Positions 24,795-34,465 of a DNA stretch of 64,000 nucleotides are shown in pieces. The notes beneath the pieces were generated by a model. The model made no database searches and was not told the origin of the DNA. It saw nothing but the letters and a program-made list of their open reading frames with translations. Position numbers and translations under genes: made by a program. Where the stretch lies: NCBI RefSeq assembly GCF_008711465.1, contig NZ_VXKQ01000007.1, positions 262,247 through 326,246 of the forward strand, in the 5' to 3' direction. Position 1 is the stretch's first letter. Each line of letters starts with the position of its first letter. This DNA comes from Francisella sp. SYW-9. Lineage in GTDB: Bacteria; Pseudomonadota; Gammaproteobacteria; Francisellales; Francisellaceae.

Positions 24795-24860
24795 ACTTAG
24801 GCTAAAATGTTCAAGCTATTCTATCTAAAGGATATGGTGCTTAGATGAAATAGTCTAAGT
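24795..24860 (+). promoter_or_regulatory. rpmE leader with two exclusive hairpins
   Basis: CTTAGA (24840-24845) pairs with TCTAAG (24854-24859) around an 8-base loop. The same right arm can instead pair as CTAAGT (24855-24860) with ACTTAG (24795-24800). The two pairings exclude each other and end about 38 bases before the L31 start codon. This could be a translational control leader. No known riboswitch class is recognised. Confidence 0.35.
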
Positions 24861-24897
24861 GGCGATGTCAGATTATAAAAATAAGGAAATTAATAAA

Positions 24898-25113
24898 ATG
24901 AGACAAGAAATTCATCCAAAATATACTGAAGTAACGGTAACTTGTAGTTGTGGTAACTCTTTTGTTACAAAATCAACATCTGGTAAAGAATCTATGGGCA
25001 TAGATATTTGTTCACAATGCCACCCATTCTATACTGGTAAGCAAAGAATCGTTGATACTGCAGGCCGTGTTGATAAGTTCAAAAAGAGATTTGGCGGAAT
25101 CAAGAAAGTATAA
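24898..25113 (+). CDS. rpmE: 50S ribosomal protein L31, zinc-binding type
   Basis: L31 of 71 residues. I place the start at the ATG of MRQEIHPKY, not at the upstream in-frame ATG at 24859. The family begins there, and AAGGA lies 8 bases upstream. The four zinc ligands C16, C18, C38 and C41 (CSC and CSQC) are intact, marking the C+ form. It binds the large subunit at the central protuberance. It is a single gene with an unusually structured leader. In other bacteria the zinc-dependent form is swapped under zinc starvation; whether a C- paralogue exists here cannot be seen. Confidence 0.95.
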   Translation: MRQEIHPKYTEVTVTCSCGNSFVTKSTSGKESMGIDICSQCHPFYTGKQRIVDTAGRVDKFKKRFGGIKKV

Positions 25114-25147
25114 TTTTACTTTTATTAGATTCAAAAATATTTATATT

Positions 25148-26560
25148 TTATGACCAACCAATATAATAGGCAAAAGTTATAAATATCCAAGAAACAACAT
25201 ACATAAATAAGATAAAGGGAACTATAGCTTTTAACCAATCAGTATAAGAAACTCTTGCTATAGCTAGCATGGCTAATGTGCCCCCAGCTGTTGGAGATAT
25301 CATATAAGTAAAACCATCACCAACCTGGAAGGCTAAAATCATTAACTGCCTTTTCATCTCAACCATATCTGCAACAGGTATTAGTATAGGCATTGTTGCC
25401 ATTGCCTGCCCAGATCCACCTGGAATAAAGAAATTTACAATACTTTGAACAAGTGTCATTAAGACAGCTGATAATGCCGCTGGAATATAACCAAGAACAT
25501 CTGCAAGACCATAAACTATAGAGTCAATTATATGTCCTTCTTTTAAAATAACTTGGATCGCAGCAGCTAAACCAACAATCAAAGCCCCTGGAGTAACTTT
25601 AGAAGCTCCTTCCATCATCAACTTAATATAATAATTTGGAGTATATCTACATATCGCAGCAACAATTACAGATACAATCAAAAATACAGCTGCTATCTGA
25701 TTTATATACCATGGCATTCCTAGTATTGATTGACCCTTAGAGTTCGTCATTCCAGAGAGTATCGAGCAAATTGCTATTACGGCAATACCTATCACAAAAA
25801 TACCAATAACCAAAGAATCTCTTAGAGTCATATGATAATCTTCAATATTTCGTGATAATAATATCTCCTCATCATCGTTCTTATGTTTTGGTGCAACAAA
25901 TTTTGCAATATAGAATCCTAGAAACGTTAATGCTAGCAAAACCATAACTGTTCTTAAACCAGCTCCTGAGAATAATGGCAAATGGGCAATCTGTTGAGCT
26001 ACTCCAATCGTATAGGGATTTATTGGTGATAATGCAAAACCGATTCCAATTCCACCAATTGCAATACAAACTCCTATAACTCTAGACAACCTAAGAGCAG
26101 AAGAAATAATCAAAGCAACAGGAACTAATGCTATATTATTTTCATAACCAACAGCAATACCAAAAACACCATAAATATAAGTAGCTAAGAAAATAAGTAA
26201 AGTTTGTCTTTGAAAACCTATATGTTTAACTACTGTACCAATGCCATTTTCTAAAGCTTGAGATTTATCAAGAATATGAAATAATCCTCCAGCTATAAAG
26301 ACTATAAATAAATATTCAGAAGCCTTTTCCAGCCCTTTTGGAATAGCTTCAAAGATTCCAAATAAGCTTACTCCATGACTAGGTAAATGGTGAAAAAATG
26401 CTGCATTAGTAGCACCATTACCACTATTTAAATTTTTTGCAAACTCTCCAGCAGGTATAACATACGTTAAGATTGCAGCTAATACTATGATAAAAAATAT
26501 CACAACCATTGGATCATTTATCTTTTGATACCACCTTATATTATTTACTTCTTTTTGCAT
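25148..26560 (-). CDS. YfcC/DcuC-superfamily transporter
   Basis: Inner-membrane carrier of 470 residues with about 12 helices. It opens WYQKINDPMVVIFFIIVLA, then YVIPAGEFAK, the YfcC-type N-terminus. The later hairpin VNFFIPGGSGQAMATMPILI and PVADMVEMKRQLMILAFQVG GDGF-like stretch are typical of the family (SGSGQA motif). Relatives are proposed to move amino acids or dicarboxylates; the substrate is unproven. It is the last gene of a three-gene leftward unit with the M20 amidase (10 bases upstream) and the DUF1028 gene, so its substrate is probably what the amidase cleaves. A second member of this family lies at 43801. Confidence 0.82.
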   Translation of the reverse strand: MQKEVNNIRWYQKINDPMVVIFFIIVLAAILTYVIPAGEFAKNLNSGNGATNAAFFHHLPSHGVSLFGIFEAIPKGLEKASEYLFIVFIAGGLFHILDKSQALENGIGTVVKHIGFQRQTLLIFLATYIYGVFGIAVGYENNIALVPVALIISSALRLSRVIGVCIAIGGIGIGFALSPINPYTIGVAQQIAHLPLFSGAGLRTVMVLLALTFLGFYIAKFVAPKHKNDDEEILLSRNIEDYHMTLRDSLVIGIFVIGIAVIAICSILSGMTNSKGQSILGMPWYINQIAAVFLIVSVIVAAICRYTPNYYIKLMMEGASKVTPGALIVGLAAAIQVILKEGHIIDSIVYGLADVLGYIPAALSAVLMTLVQSIVNFFIPGGSGQAMATMPILIPVADMVEMKRQLMILAFQVGDGFTYMISPTAGGTLAMLAIARVSYTDWLKAIVPFILFMYVVSWIFITFAYYIGWS

Positions 26561-26569
26561 TTTTTTCTC

Positions 26570-27802
26570 CTATCCTGAATAATTAAAGTTTTCCAAAAAC
26601 TCTTGTATTACTCTAGCAGCAATCAAAGCATCATTATAATCAATATCTTCTTCATGATGATGACTTAAACCATCTTTACAGCGTAAAAATAGCATACTAA
26701 TAGGAGTAAGATTTATCATTGCAAGTCCATCATGGCCTGCTCCACTAAACAAAGAAAAAGGTTGCTCACCTACCTCTTCAATTGCTGTTAAAAGTTGCTC
26801 TTGCATTTTTTGATCACAAAATGGTCCTTTCATTTCATAGTTCTTTTTATAAGATATTTCCACATTATAATCACTCATCACATCCTTAAGGAAATCTGCT
26901 ATCTGCGTCATAGCACTCTCTCTAAGATGATCATGTGGAGATCTTATTTCTATAGTCATATCTACACTATCAGGAATTACATTCACCGCATTAGGTGAAA
27001 CATTAAGTTCCCCAACAACTCCAACCAAATCATCTGTCTTTTTAAATAGCTGATCAGCATATCTAATAATCTCTGCTGCCGCAACTAATGCGTCTTGACG
27101 TAAATGCATAGGAGTTGTTCCAGCATGATTTGCCTTACCTTGAATATGTATCGCATATCTTTGTATTCCAGTTATCGCTGTTACTACTCCAACAGGTAAA
27201 TTCTTTTGTTCTAGAACCGGACCTTGCTCAATATGGGCCTCAAAGAAACCTAAGATATCATCTTTATTTCTCTTACACTTCTCAAGATCATCTGGATTTG
27301 CACCAATTTCTTTAAGAGCATCATAAATGCTAATACCTTCTTTATCTACTGCAGACAAAGCCTCTAAACTAACATCACCATTTAAAGCTTTACTACCTAA
27401 CAGTGTCTCTGGAAAACGAATTCCCTCTTCATCACCAAATGCTACTAACTCAATACTATAATCAAGCTCTATGCCATTATCATGCATCTTTTTTAAAACA
27501 TATAATGGTAATAAAACTCCTAAAATACCATCATATCTACCACCTTCAATAACGCTATCTTGGTGAGAGCCTATAATTAATGTTTTTGATGTCTTCTTTC
27601 CTTGTTTTCTACCAATAACATTACCTATTGCATCTAGATGTACTTCTAGTCCTGCCTGTTGCATCCATTCCTTTATAATAGGAATTATCTTTTTATGCTC
27701 TTGACTACAAAATAATCTTGTAACTCCTTTTTGTGATGAGCTAAAACTTGCAGCGATATCGAAATACGTTTTTAATTCTTGCGCAGAATAATCTATTTTC
27801 AT
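26570..27802 (-). CDS. M20 amidase, allantoate/N-carbamoyl amino acid type
   Basis: Zinc (or Mn) amidohydrolase of 410 residues in the hydantoinase/carbamoylase (AllC/HyuC) branch. Metal-site motifs are in order: IGSHQDSVIEGGRYDGILGV, GDEEGIRFPETLLGSKAL, FFEAHIEQGPVLE and a late SGAGHDGLAM. The dimerisation domain carries NHAGTTPMHLRQDALVAAAE. Members release ammonia and CO2 from N-carbamoyl amino acids, allantoate or ureidoglycolate. The neighbouring transporter and DUF1028 gene suggest import and breakdown of one such compound as a nitrogen source. The precise substrate cannot be read from the sequence. Confidence 0.87.
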   Translation of the reverse strand: MKIDYSAQELKTYFDIAASFSSSQKGVTRLFCSQEHKKIIPIIKEWMQQAGLEVHLDAIGNVIGRKQGKKTSKTLIIGSHQDSVIEGGRYDGILGVLLPLYVLKKMHDNGIELDYSIELVAFGDEEGIRFPETLLGSKALNGDVSLEALSAVDKEGISIYDALKEIGANPDDLEKCKRNKDDILGFFEAHIEQGPVLEQKNLPVGVVTAITGIQRYAIHIQGKANHAGTTPMHLRQDALVAAAEIIRYADQLFKKTDDLVGVVGELNVSPNAVNVIPDSVDMTIEIRSPHDHLRESAMTQIADFLKDVMSDYNVEISYKKNYEMKGPFCDQKMQEQLLTAIEEVGEQPFSLFSGAGHDGLAMINLTPISMLFLRCKDGLSHHHEEDIDYNDALIAARVIQEFLENFNYSG

Positions 27803-27839
27803 AATTTAAATCCTTGTTTTTCTAATTTATAGAGCTAGG

Positions 27840-28493
27840 CTAGCCAGCTTTAGAAGGGTTATTAACTGTAGGAATTGCTTTGATAAATTTGTTGTAGTTA
27901 GTATCTGTATAATGAGAATATAGTTTTTTTATATCAGATATAATATTTGAAGAATAATCCATTCTTAAATCACATGGCGGGTGCTCATCACTAACAACTC
28001 TTATTGCTATAGACAATGCTCCTTGTTTATCACCTCCAGCTAATAATCCAGCCTCTAACGAAGCTATTATTTGCTCTACTAAGCTTTGACTTTCTGTTCT
28101 TATATATGTTTCTACCATCCTATTTAAAACTTCTCTGCTAACTAATCTATTACCAGCAACAGCTAAATTTTTCTGCAAAATATGACCACAAAAATCATCG
28201 TTACTATCTCCAGTCCAGCCTGCAGTATTTCCTAGTTTATCCATTAGTATAAATTGTCTAAATCTAGAGTTTTTATCTTGAGATATAACTTTATCCAGAC
28301 ATTCACTAACTGAATTCTTATCTAATAGATTTGACGCCCAATACGGATAAAGGTAGTTTGTATAAAAACCTTGAGTAGCTGCCACTATCTTATTAGTTTC
28401 AACATACGGAACAAAGCCTCCTACAGCAACAGAAGCTGTAACAGTCCCTACACCATATTGGTTACCTTTTTTTGCAATTATAGAATAAGTCAA
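27840..28493 (-). CDS. DUF1028 family protein
   Basis: Protein of 217 residues in the DUF1028 family, an Ntn-hydrolase-like fold. It shows the family start TYSIIAKKGNQYGVGTVTAS, then GFVPYVETNKIVAATQGFY, the central GNTAGWTGDSNDDFCGH, NLAVAGNRL and the late AIRVVSDEHPPCDLRMDYS. DUF1028 genes often travel with amidases and peptidases of amino acid or ureide breakdown, as here, but no reaction is established. It is the first gene of the leftward three-gene unit, 37 bases before the amidase. Confidence 0.82.
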   Translation of the reverse strand: MTYSIIAKKGNQYGVGTVTASVAVGGFVPYVETNKIVAATQGFYTNYLYPYWASNLLDKNSVSECLDKVISQDKNSRFRQFILMDKLGNTAGWTGDSNDDFCGHILQKNLAVAGNRLVSREVLNRMVETYIRTESQSLVEQIIASLEAGLLAGGDKQGALSIAIRVVSDEHPPCDLRMDYSSNIISDIKKLYSHYTDTNYNKFIKAIPTVNNPSKAG

Positions 28494-28597
28494 AAGAACA
28501 TTCTTTTAATAAATTATAGTTTAAATATATCTATGCTATCTTTAAATGTCCAGAAACTGTATATAGCAGAAAAATAAGAATATTGAAAAAACTTAGA

Positions 28598-30106
28598 TTA
28601 GCAGCAGTCTTTTGATGACTCGTAATATCTATTAATATACTCATCTAGAGAAAGACTATCGCTCTCTAAAAGCTCTTTCTCAGCAATAACAGATTTAGTT
28701 ACTTGTTCTTTTAATTTAGATTCTACCTCTTCAGAAATTTTAGAGTTTCTAAGCTCTTTAGATACATTTTTAGAAATTTCTAAAGCTAAGTTTTTATACC
28801 CTTTCTGCTTTGCAATATCAACTATTCTAGCTGATGGTGTTTTAGATACATCTAATACTTTTTGTTTTTCAACCCTAACCGCATCTAAATACTCTTGAGG
28901 CATTTTTTTAGCTGTATTTTCAATTTTTTCAAATAGCTCTAGAGCATAATCTTTTAATAAAGTTTCATTATTATTACAGCTAATTTTGCAAAGTTTAAGT
29001 TCCGGATTACGCCCATCTATAGCAACAGCTGTTAGGTTTTGTTTAGCTCGTTTTATAGCGCTTTTATTATAACGCCTACCTTTTTCTTCAAAACATGTCA
29101 TAAGCATTGCTTCTACAAAAAGAGCTGTATTCTTACTTATGCCATTTATTGCAAAAGGATCAACATCTAGAACTCTAACTTCTATATACTCGACCCCTCC
29201 CATAGATAAAGCACAAGCTGGTCTTTGACATCTTTGTGTAGCTTGTTTTGGTCTAATCGCACTATAATACTCATTCTCTATCTGTAGGATACTTTCATTT
29301 AACTGTATTCTTTCGCCATTAGAATTATACAAACCTATAGCTTTATACTCATCAAATATATCATCAGTAGCTTGTATAAGGTCTCTTACATATGATTTAA
29401 CATCATTATAAGATATTGCTAAATCTTTTTGTGCCGGACTTGTATAACCAAGATCACTCATTCTAAGGCTTGTTGCATATTTACCTACATAAAATTCCTC
29501 ATCTAAGTCTACTAAATAGTCTGGCTTATTTTTTACAGAAGTTTTTGCACATATTGGACTAGCTCCAAATAAATACGGTAGCAACCACATGAACTCAAAA
29601 TAATTATTTATAATATCAAAATAAACATCAGAAAAAGAAATATTATTTTGATCTGCTTTAATCTGAATCAACTCCTTATCAAAAGAAAAATTATAATGAA
29701 TTCCAGCAATAATCTGCATTACCTTACCATATCTGACAGATAAACCTTTACGATAAGTTTGCTTCATCCTTCCTGAATTAGATTCTCCGAAATCAGCTTC
29801 TTGAATTTCACTCTCACTTGCAGATAAAGGCATACTAGTATTTAGAGTTATCTCATCATCGTTCATATTCTGTAATGTAAATGCCCCTAAAGTCTCCAAC
29901 TCAGAAAAAACATCATCCATACTAGAGTGTGGAGATGTGATCAACTCAAGCAAATTCTCAGAAAAATCAACTGTTATACTATCATTAGTTAGCTTATGAC
30001 CAAGCTTATAAGGATGATGTGAATGAGCTAATCCTCCATCAATTTTGATACGTAAAGTTTCTCTCTCTATACCACGAAGGTTATTATTTTTTTTAAAATC
30101 GTGCAT
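28598..30106 (-). CDS. gshA: Glutamate-cysteine ligase
   Basis: First and rate-limiting enzyme of glutathione synthesis: joins glutamate and cysteine with ATP, in the cytosol. The start is set at the ATG of MHDFKKNNNLRGIERETLRI, which keeps the family N-terminus, instead of a TTG 48 bases upstream. The gshA type I motifs are present: GIERETLR, ELITSP, RKGLSVRYGKVMQIIAG-HYNFS, and GVEYIEVRVLDVDPF. The product is ~502 residues and ends in a Cys-Cys pair. It lies 55 bases behind murJ on the same strand. Glutathione is important for cysteine supply in Francisella. Confidence 0.92.
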   Translation of the reverse strand: MHDFKKNNNLRGIERETLRIKIDGGLAHSHHPYKLGHKLTNDSITVDFSENLLELITSPHSSMDDVFSELETLGAFTLQNMNDDEITLNTSMPLSASESEIQEADFGESNSGRMKQTYRKGLSVRYGKVMQIIAGIHYNFSFDKELIQIKADQNNISFSDVYFDIINNYFEFMWLLPYLFGASPICAKTSVKNKPDYLVDLDEEFYVGKYATSLRMSDLGYTSPAQKDLAISYNDVKSYVRDLIQATDDIFDEYKAIGLYNSNGERIQLNESILQIENEYYSAIRPKQATQRCQRPACALSMGGVEYIEVRVLDVDPFAINGISKNTALFVEAMLMTCFEEKGRRYNKSAIKRAKQNLTAVAIDGRNPELKLCKISCNNNETLLKDYALELFEKIENTAKKMPQEYLDAVRVEKQKVLDVSKTPSARIVDIAKQKGYKNLALEISKNVSKELRNSKISEEVESKLKEQVTKSVIAEKELLESDSLSLDEYINRYYESSKDCC

Positions 30107-30161
30107 TACTAATCCTACATAATTACCTAAATACAAGTATAAACTAATCAGCAAATAATTT

Positions 30162-31706
30162 TTAGGAATCTGTTACTTTTAATGATCTAAATGTTCCTAA
30201 AATAGTTATCACACTTATATATACCACAAAACCAACTAATACAATCAAGCAAATATTTTTTAGTCTTTCAAACATTGAAAGTCCAACCCAATAGCTATCA
30301 CTTAGATTAAATAGCTTTAATACAAAAACCATAAGTATAGTCGCGATTATTATTCTAATTAAAATAGTGATTGGTAAACAAATTATCAAAAACTTTTTAA
30401 GATTAAAATCAGCTAATGCCATAAGCTGAGTAACTAAGTTAATAAAAGCTACAGCTGAACTAACAAATGCCAGATACATAAAAGCATATTTATCATTCGC
30501 AAATAAAGATACAACAACTAAATCTAAGCCTATACTAAGAATTAAACACACAAGGCTTATATAAAAAACTATCGAAGTTCTATTTTGAGTATATAGTGCA
30601 GATACTACAATTCGCACTATTACAAAACAAAATAGTGAAAGTAAATATCCTAACATTGCTAAATAAGTAAAATCAACATCTCTAAAACTAAAATGTCCAT
30701 AATAAAACAATGTAATAACAATAGGTTTCGCCAATATGTACAATCCTATAACTGCAGGGATTGCTATTAGCAATGTTAACTTCACAATCCACATAAAGGT
30801 TTGTATAAACTTATCATTATCTGTTTTACATTTTGTCAAATATGGAATCATTACTACAGCTATTGCGGTACCAAAAACTCCATAAAGAAACTGGTTTACC
30901 CTATCTGCATAATATAACCAAGCTAAACTCCCTGATATCAAAAAAGAAGCAAAAAAAGTTTCTATTAAGCCATTTATCTGCAATATTGCTGTACCAAAAA
31001 AAGCACTTGGTAGTTTTTTTAGAAAAACTCTTGATCTAATATCTTTTAATAAAAAAATATCTCGATTAAATTTTAAACTTCCAACTAACTTATATAGTGC
31101 ATAAAAACCTATTAATATCTGAAGTATACCGGCTAATAAAACACTATATGCCACACTACAAATAGAAATACTCAAATATGGTGAAGCTATTATTCCTATT
31201 ATCATCACTATATTTAAAACTATCGGTAAAAGTGATGATACAAAATAACGACTATAACTATTTAATATTGCAGATATAAGCCCCATCATACTATTAAAAA
31301 GTATATATGGTATCATAATAACAAACATATCTCTGACAAGTTGATGAGAGTTACCTTTATCTACAAATCCATGGGCATATATATCTACCCATAAATTACT
31401 AAATACAATTAAGAATAATGTAATTATTAACATCATCAAAGCTATAAAATATAGTATAGTTACAATAAATCTCTTATCTCTAGTGTTTAATTTCCGATTT
31501 AAATAAGGATTTACAATCTGAGTCAATGCTCCAGATGAGGTAACTTTACGAATAAACTCAGGGAATCTAAAAGCTATAAGGAACGCCTGTAAGCTAGAGC
31601 TACTACCAAAAAAACTTGCTAATAGCAAATCTCTAACAAAACCTAAAGTTTTTGATAAGAATAAAAAGAAAGAAACTATGAAACTATTAGAAAAGAATTT
31701 CTTCAT
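30162..31706 (-). CDS. murJ: Lipid II flippase MurJ (MviN)
   Basis: Inner-membrane protein of 514 residues with about 14 helices. The MurJ start LSKTLGFVRDLLLASFFGSS includes the conserved Arg-Asp and is followed by FRFPEFIRKVTSSGALTQIV, where bacterial MurJ normally has FRIPNFLRRLFAEGAFSQAF. It moves lipid II across the inner membrane for peptidoglycan synthesis. The central YYADRVNQFLYGVFGTAIAV also fits. The Ser/Thr-rich SSGALTQ region deviates from the usual AEGAFSQ, but the family is clear. Between the Sel1-type gene and gshA. Confidence 0.9.
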   Translation of the reverse strand: MKKFFSNSFIVSFFLFLSKTLGFVRDLLLASFFGSSSSLQAFLIAFRFPEFIRKVTSSGALTQIVNPYLNRKLNTRDKRFIVTILYFIALMMLIITLFLIVFSNLWVDIYAHGFVDKGNSHQLVRDMFVIMIPYILFNSMMGLISAILNSYSRYFVSSLLPIVLNIVMIIGIIASPYLSISICSVAYSVLLAGILQILIGFYALYKLVGSLKFNRDIFLLKDIRSRVFLKKLPSAFFGTAILQINGLIETFFASFLISGSLAWLYYADRVNQFLYGVFGTAIAVVMIPYLTKCKTDNDKFIQTFMWIVKLTLLIAIPAVIGLYILAKPIVITLFYYGHFSFRDVDFTYLAMLGYLLSLFCFVIVRIVVSALYTQNRTSIVFYISLVCLILSIGLDLVVVSLFANDKYAFMYLAFVSSAVAFINLVTQLMALADFNLKKFLIICLPITILIRIIIATILMVFVLKLFNLSDSYWVGLSMFERLKNICLIVLVGFVVYISVITILGTFRSLKVTDS

Positions 31707-31730
31707 CTTATAAATAAGATTTATCTATCT

Positions 31731-32786
31731 TTATGAGTTCTCAGTTGGTTTCTTTTGCCAGCTGTTTTGGAAATTTTTTACTTTTTTATTAGCTTGTGCT
31801 AACTCTTCTTGAGATAGTTTAATCTTAGCTAATTCAGCTTGCGCAATACTTAAACCTTTATCAGATAAATTAGGACGACAGTATGCATTAAACTGATTCC
31901 AGAAGTTAAGAGCAGGCGTCTTATATAATGATATTGCTTGGCTTAAATACGCATATTTGTCAATATTACTATCAGATAACTCAGCAGCTATAACAAACGC
32001 TGGAGCATATGGTTGTTCTATAGCTTCTTGCACATATTTCTTCGCTGATTTCTTATCACCTTTTACAATATAAGCTTTCGCCAAACCTACTTCTACTGGC
32101 GAGATATGGTCTATTTTATAAGCCATTTTATACCATTTAAGTGCTTCATCTACATTTTTAGGTAGATCTCCTTCACCAGTAAAGAAGGCATCACCAATAA
32201 ATGTTTTACCTTGAGATATACAATAAGGATATCTATCAATGAAACTTTGTTCATTATTAATCAAGAATGAGCTACGAGCTTCTAAACTACCATTTGCTAT
32301 AGCTAATTTATACCACTTATATGCTTTTGCAAAGTTTGGCGCCGGAACACTACCTGCTCTTACATAAAAGTTCCCTAACTGATTCTGAGCAATTGCATAA
32401 CCTAATTTAGCAGCACCGATAATATATTCCAAGCCTTTTTGTTGATTAATTTTAATATCATTAGAACCAAAATAGTATAGTTCCCCAACTAAATACAATA
32501 AGTAAGAATATGACTTCTTATCATGTGCTGGAATACCATTTTTCTTATAAAAATCTATTGCCCACAATGCATCGTTTAAAGCATCTTTATCATTCTCATC
32601 AAGCTGAATATACGCCTCTGCCAACAGTCCTGTAGCTCTAGCATCAGTTTTATTATAGGGCTGACATGTTTTTAAAACATTACCATAGTCTTTATCAGCT
32701 CCACTTTTATAACACTGCTCTAAAGTTGCATATGACGAGCTAAAAAATAGTACAGATAAAAAAGCAACTATCAACTTGGCCTTCAT
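31731..32786 (-). CDS. Exported Sel1/TPR-like repeat protein
   Basis: Protein of ~351 residues. The start is set at the ATG of MKAKLIVAFLSVLFF because a strong RBS (CAGGAGAG) lies just before it and a signal peptide (ending SSSYA) follows; an upstream in-frame start gives a poor signal. Helix-pair repeats of the Sel1 type are visible: GLEYIIGAAKLGYAIAQNQL, AKAYKWYKLAIANGSLEAR and DEALKWYKMAYKIDHISPVE. Such repeats mediate protein contacts, often with peptidoglycan or envelope enzymes. No specific role is known. It follows tsaE by 97 bases. Confidence 0.8.
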   Translation of the reverse strand: MKAKLIVAFLSVLFFSSSYATLEQCYKSGADKDYGNVLKTCQPYNKTDARATGLLAEAYIQLDENDKDALNDALWAIDFYKKNGIPAHDKKSYSYLLYLVGELYYFGSNDIKINQQKGLEYIIGAAKLGYAIAQNQLGNFYVRAGSVPAPNFAKAYKWYKLAIANGSLEARSSFLINNEQSFIDRYPYCISQGKTFIGDAFFTGEGDLPKNVDEALKWYKMAYKIDHISPVEVGLAKAYIVKGDKKSAKKYVQEAIEQPYAPAFVIAAELSDSNIDKYAYLSQAISLYKTPALNFWNQFNAYCRPNLSDKGLSIAQAELAKIKLSQEELAQANKKVKNFQNSWQKKPTENS

Positions 32787-32883
32787 TTTCTCTCCTGTAA
32801 TCTGAAATTGAGTTTTCGCATAAACTATAAAATAATATAATATCAATATATTATTTTTTTAACACATTTTTTACGCAGATTAT

Positions 32884-33294
32884 CTAGCAAAACTCTACAA
32901 CCCTACCCTCAGGTATATATTTTATAAGGATTTCAGCCGCTTTTTTCGGTAAAAAACCCTTAGCTTTTTCAGGCCATTCAACAAAACATATGCTATTTTC
33001 ATTAAAATAATCTCTAGCACCAATCCACTCAAGTTCCTCTGGATCTGCTAGTCTATATAGATCAAAGTGATAAATATTAAATTTATCAAACTGATAGTCT
33101 TCAACTAAAGTATATGTTGGACTTTTAACATTTCCTTGATAACCTAAAGACTTTATAACTCCTTTAACAAAAGTTGTTTTACCAGCACCCAGATCTCCAT
33201 ATAAAAACACTACAGTTCCAAACACTAGTTCTTTAGCATATTCTTTAGCAAGCTCAAACATTTGCTTTTCGTTTTTAACTATTTTGCTTTTCAT
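32884..33294 (-). CDS. tsaE: tRNA t6A synthesis ATPase TsaE
   Basis: Small P-loop ATPase of 136 residues. Walker A is LYGDLGAGKTTFVKG. The family stretch IYHFDLYRLADPEELEWIGA and ICFVEWPEKAKGFLP follow. With TsaB, TsaC and TsaD it makes N6-threonylcarbamoyl-adenosine at position 37 of ANN-decoding tRNAs. Its start overlaps the end of folC by 20 bases, which implies translational coupling. Confidence 0.93.
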   Translation of the reverse strand: MKSKIVKNEKQMFELAKEYAKELVFGTVVFLYGDLGAGKTTFVKGVIKSLGYQGNVKSPTYTLVEDYQFDKFNIYHFDLYRLADPEELEWIGARDYFNENSICFVEWPEKAKGFLPKKAAEILIKYIPEGRVVEFC

Positions 33295-34453
33295 ACTCTT
33301 TTATAAATTCTCCAGCTAAAACAAATGACCCGAAAACTACAGTTACAGTACTTTTCTTTGATAAATAAATACTGCTTAAGTCTTTATTATAATCAACTCT
33401 AACAATATCTTGTTCTCTAAATCTTTGCTTGATCTCCTTTATATCTAACGCTCGTGGATCTATGTATTTAAGATCAACTACTTCCCATTTATAAATATAT
33501 CTTTTAGCTATAGATATAATCTCTGAGATATCTTTGCTCGCTAAGATTCCAAATATAGCTTCATATCTAATCTTTTCAATACCAAATTTAGCTTCTAGCA
33601 ACTTAAACAAATGAATTACCGAAGCTGGATTATGCGCAACATCTACAATCACATAGCTTTTATTACTCTTATCCTCTTTGAGTAATTTAAATCTTGCATT
33701 TGCTCTTATATCATCTAACTTAGGAATATAGCTAATTTGCATTCTATTGAAAAGATACTCTGCTATACCCATTGCAATATTATAACTATGCGTAAAGCAT
33801 TCTTTAGAACTACAATCATACTTATCACTATAGATTATCGCTTTTGCTGACTCTGCATATTCATAGACGCTATTAGGCATCTTTGAACCAAGAAATAATG
33901 GTATATCTTTTCTTGATATAGCTACCTTTTCAAGACCTATTTTATCTAACGTATCACCTAAAAGTTCACAATGATCAAAATCAATATTTGTTATAGCTGT
34001 TATATCAGGATCCATTATATTTGCAGCATCAAGACGCCCACCAATACCGACCTCAAGAATTAAATAGTCCACATCAGCTCTCTGCGAATACATACAAGCA
34101 CATAAGAACGCTATTTGGTAATACGATAACTTATAATCACGTGTTATTTCCTCTAGTCGCTCTAATAGTTCTAGTAGACCACTATCACAAATAGGTTTTT
34201 TGTTTAGAGAAATTCTTTCATTAAATTTAAATACATGAGGAGATGTATGGCTTAAGACTGATTTATTATTAGTAGTTAATAATTCTTCTAACATTGCTAC
34301 TGTAGTACCTTTACCATTAGTACCAGCAACAGTTATAATCTTGAATTTCTTTCTAAAATTAAATCTATCTAATATAAATAATAAATCGCGTGAGCTACAT
34401 GAAAGAGCATCGTTATTAGCCATGATTTTAGCTATTTTTACTTCGACACTCAT
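33275..34453 (-). CDS. folC: Folylpolyglutamate/dihydrofolate synthase
   Basis: Mur-ligase-family enzyme of 392 residues, slightly shorter than the usual ~420. The P-loop is ITVAGTNGKGTTVAMLEELL, followed by SPHVFKFNERISLN, VDYLILEVGIGGRLDAANIM (GGRLDATN-like) and TNIDFDHCELLGDTLDKIG. The C-terminal domain carries VDVAHNPASV. It adds glutamate to dihydropteroate and to folates using ATP. Downstream of accD by 12 bases, as in many gammaproteobacteria. Confidence 0.92.
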   Translation of the reverse strand: MSVEVKIAKIMANNDALSCSSRDLLFILDRFNFRKKFKIITVAGTNGKGTTVAMLEELLTTNNKSVLSHTSPHVFKFNERISLNKKPICDSGLLELLERLEEITRDYKLSYYQIAFLCACMYSQRADVDYLILEVGIGGRLDAANIMDPDITAITNIDFDHCELLGDTLDKIGLEKVAISRKDIPLFLGSKMPNSVYEYAESAKAIIYSDKYDCSSKECFTHSYNIAMGIAEYLFNRMQISYIPKLDDIRANARFKLLKEDKSNKSYVIVDVAHNPASVIHLFKLLEAKFGIEKIRYEAIFGILASKDISEIISIAKRYIYKWEVVDLKYIDPRALDIKEIKQRFREQDIVRVDYNKDLSSIYLSKKSTVTVVFGSFVLAGEFIKEYEKQNS

Positions 34454-34465
34454 TTTTTTGATATA

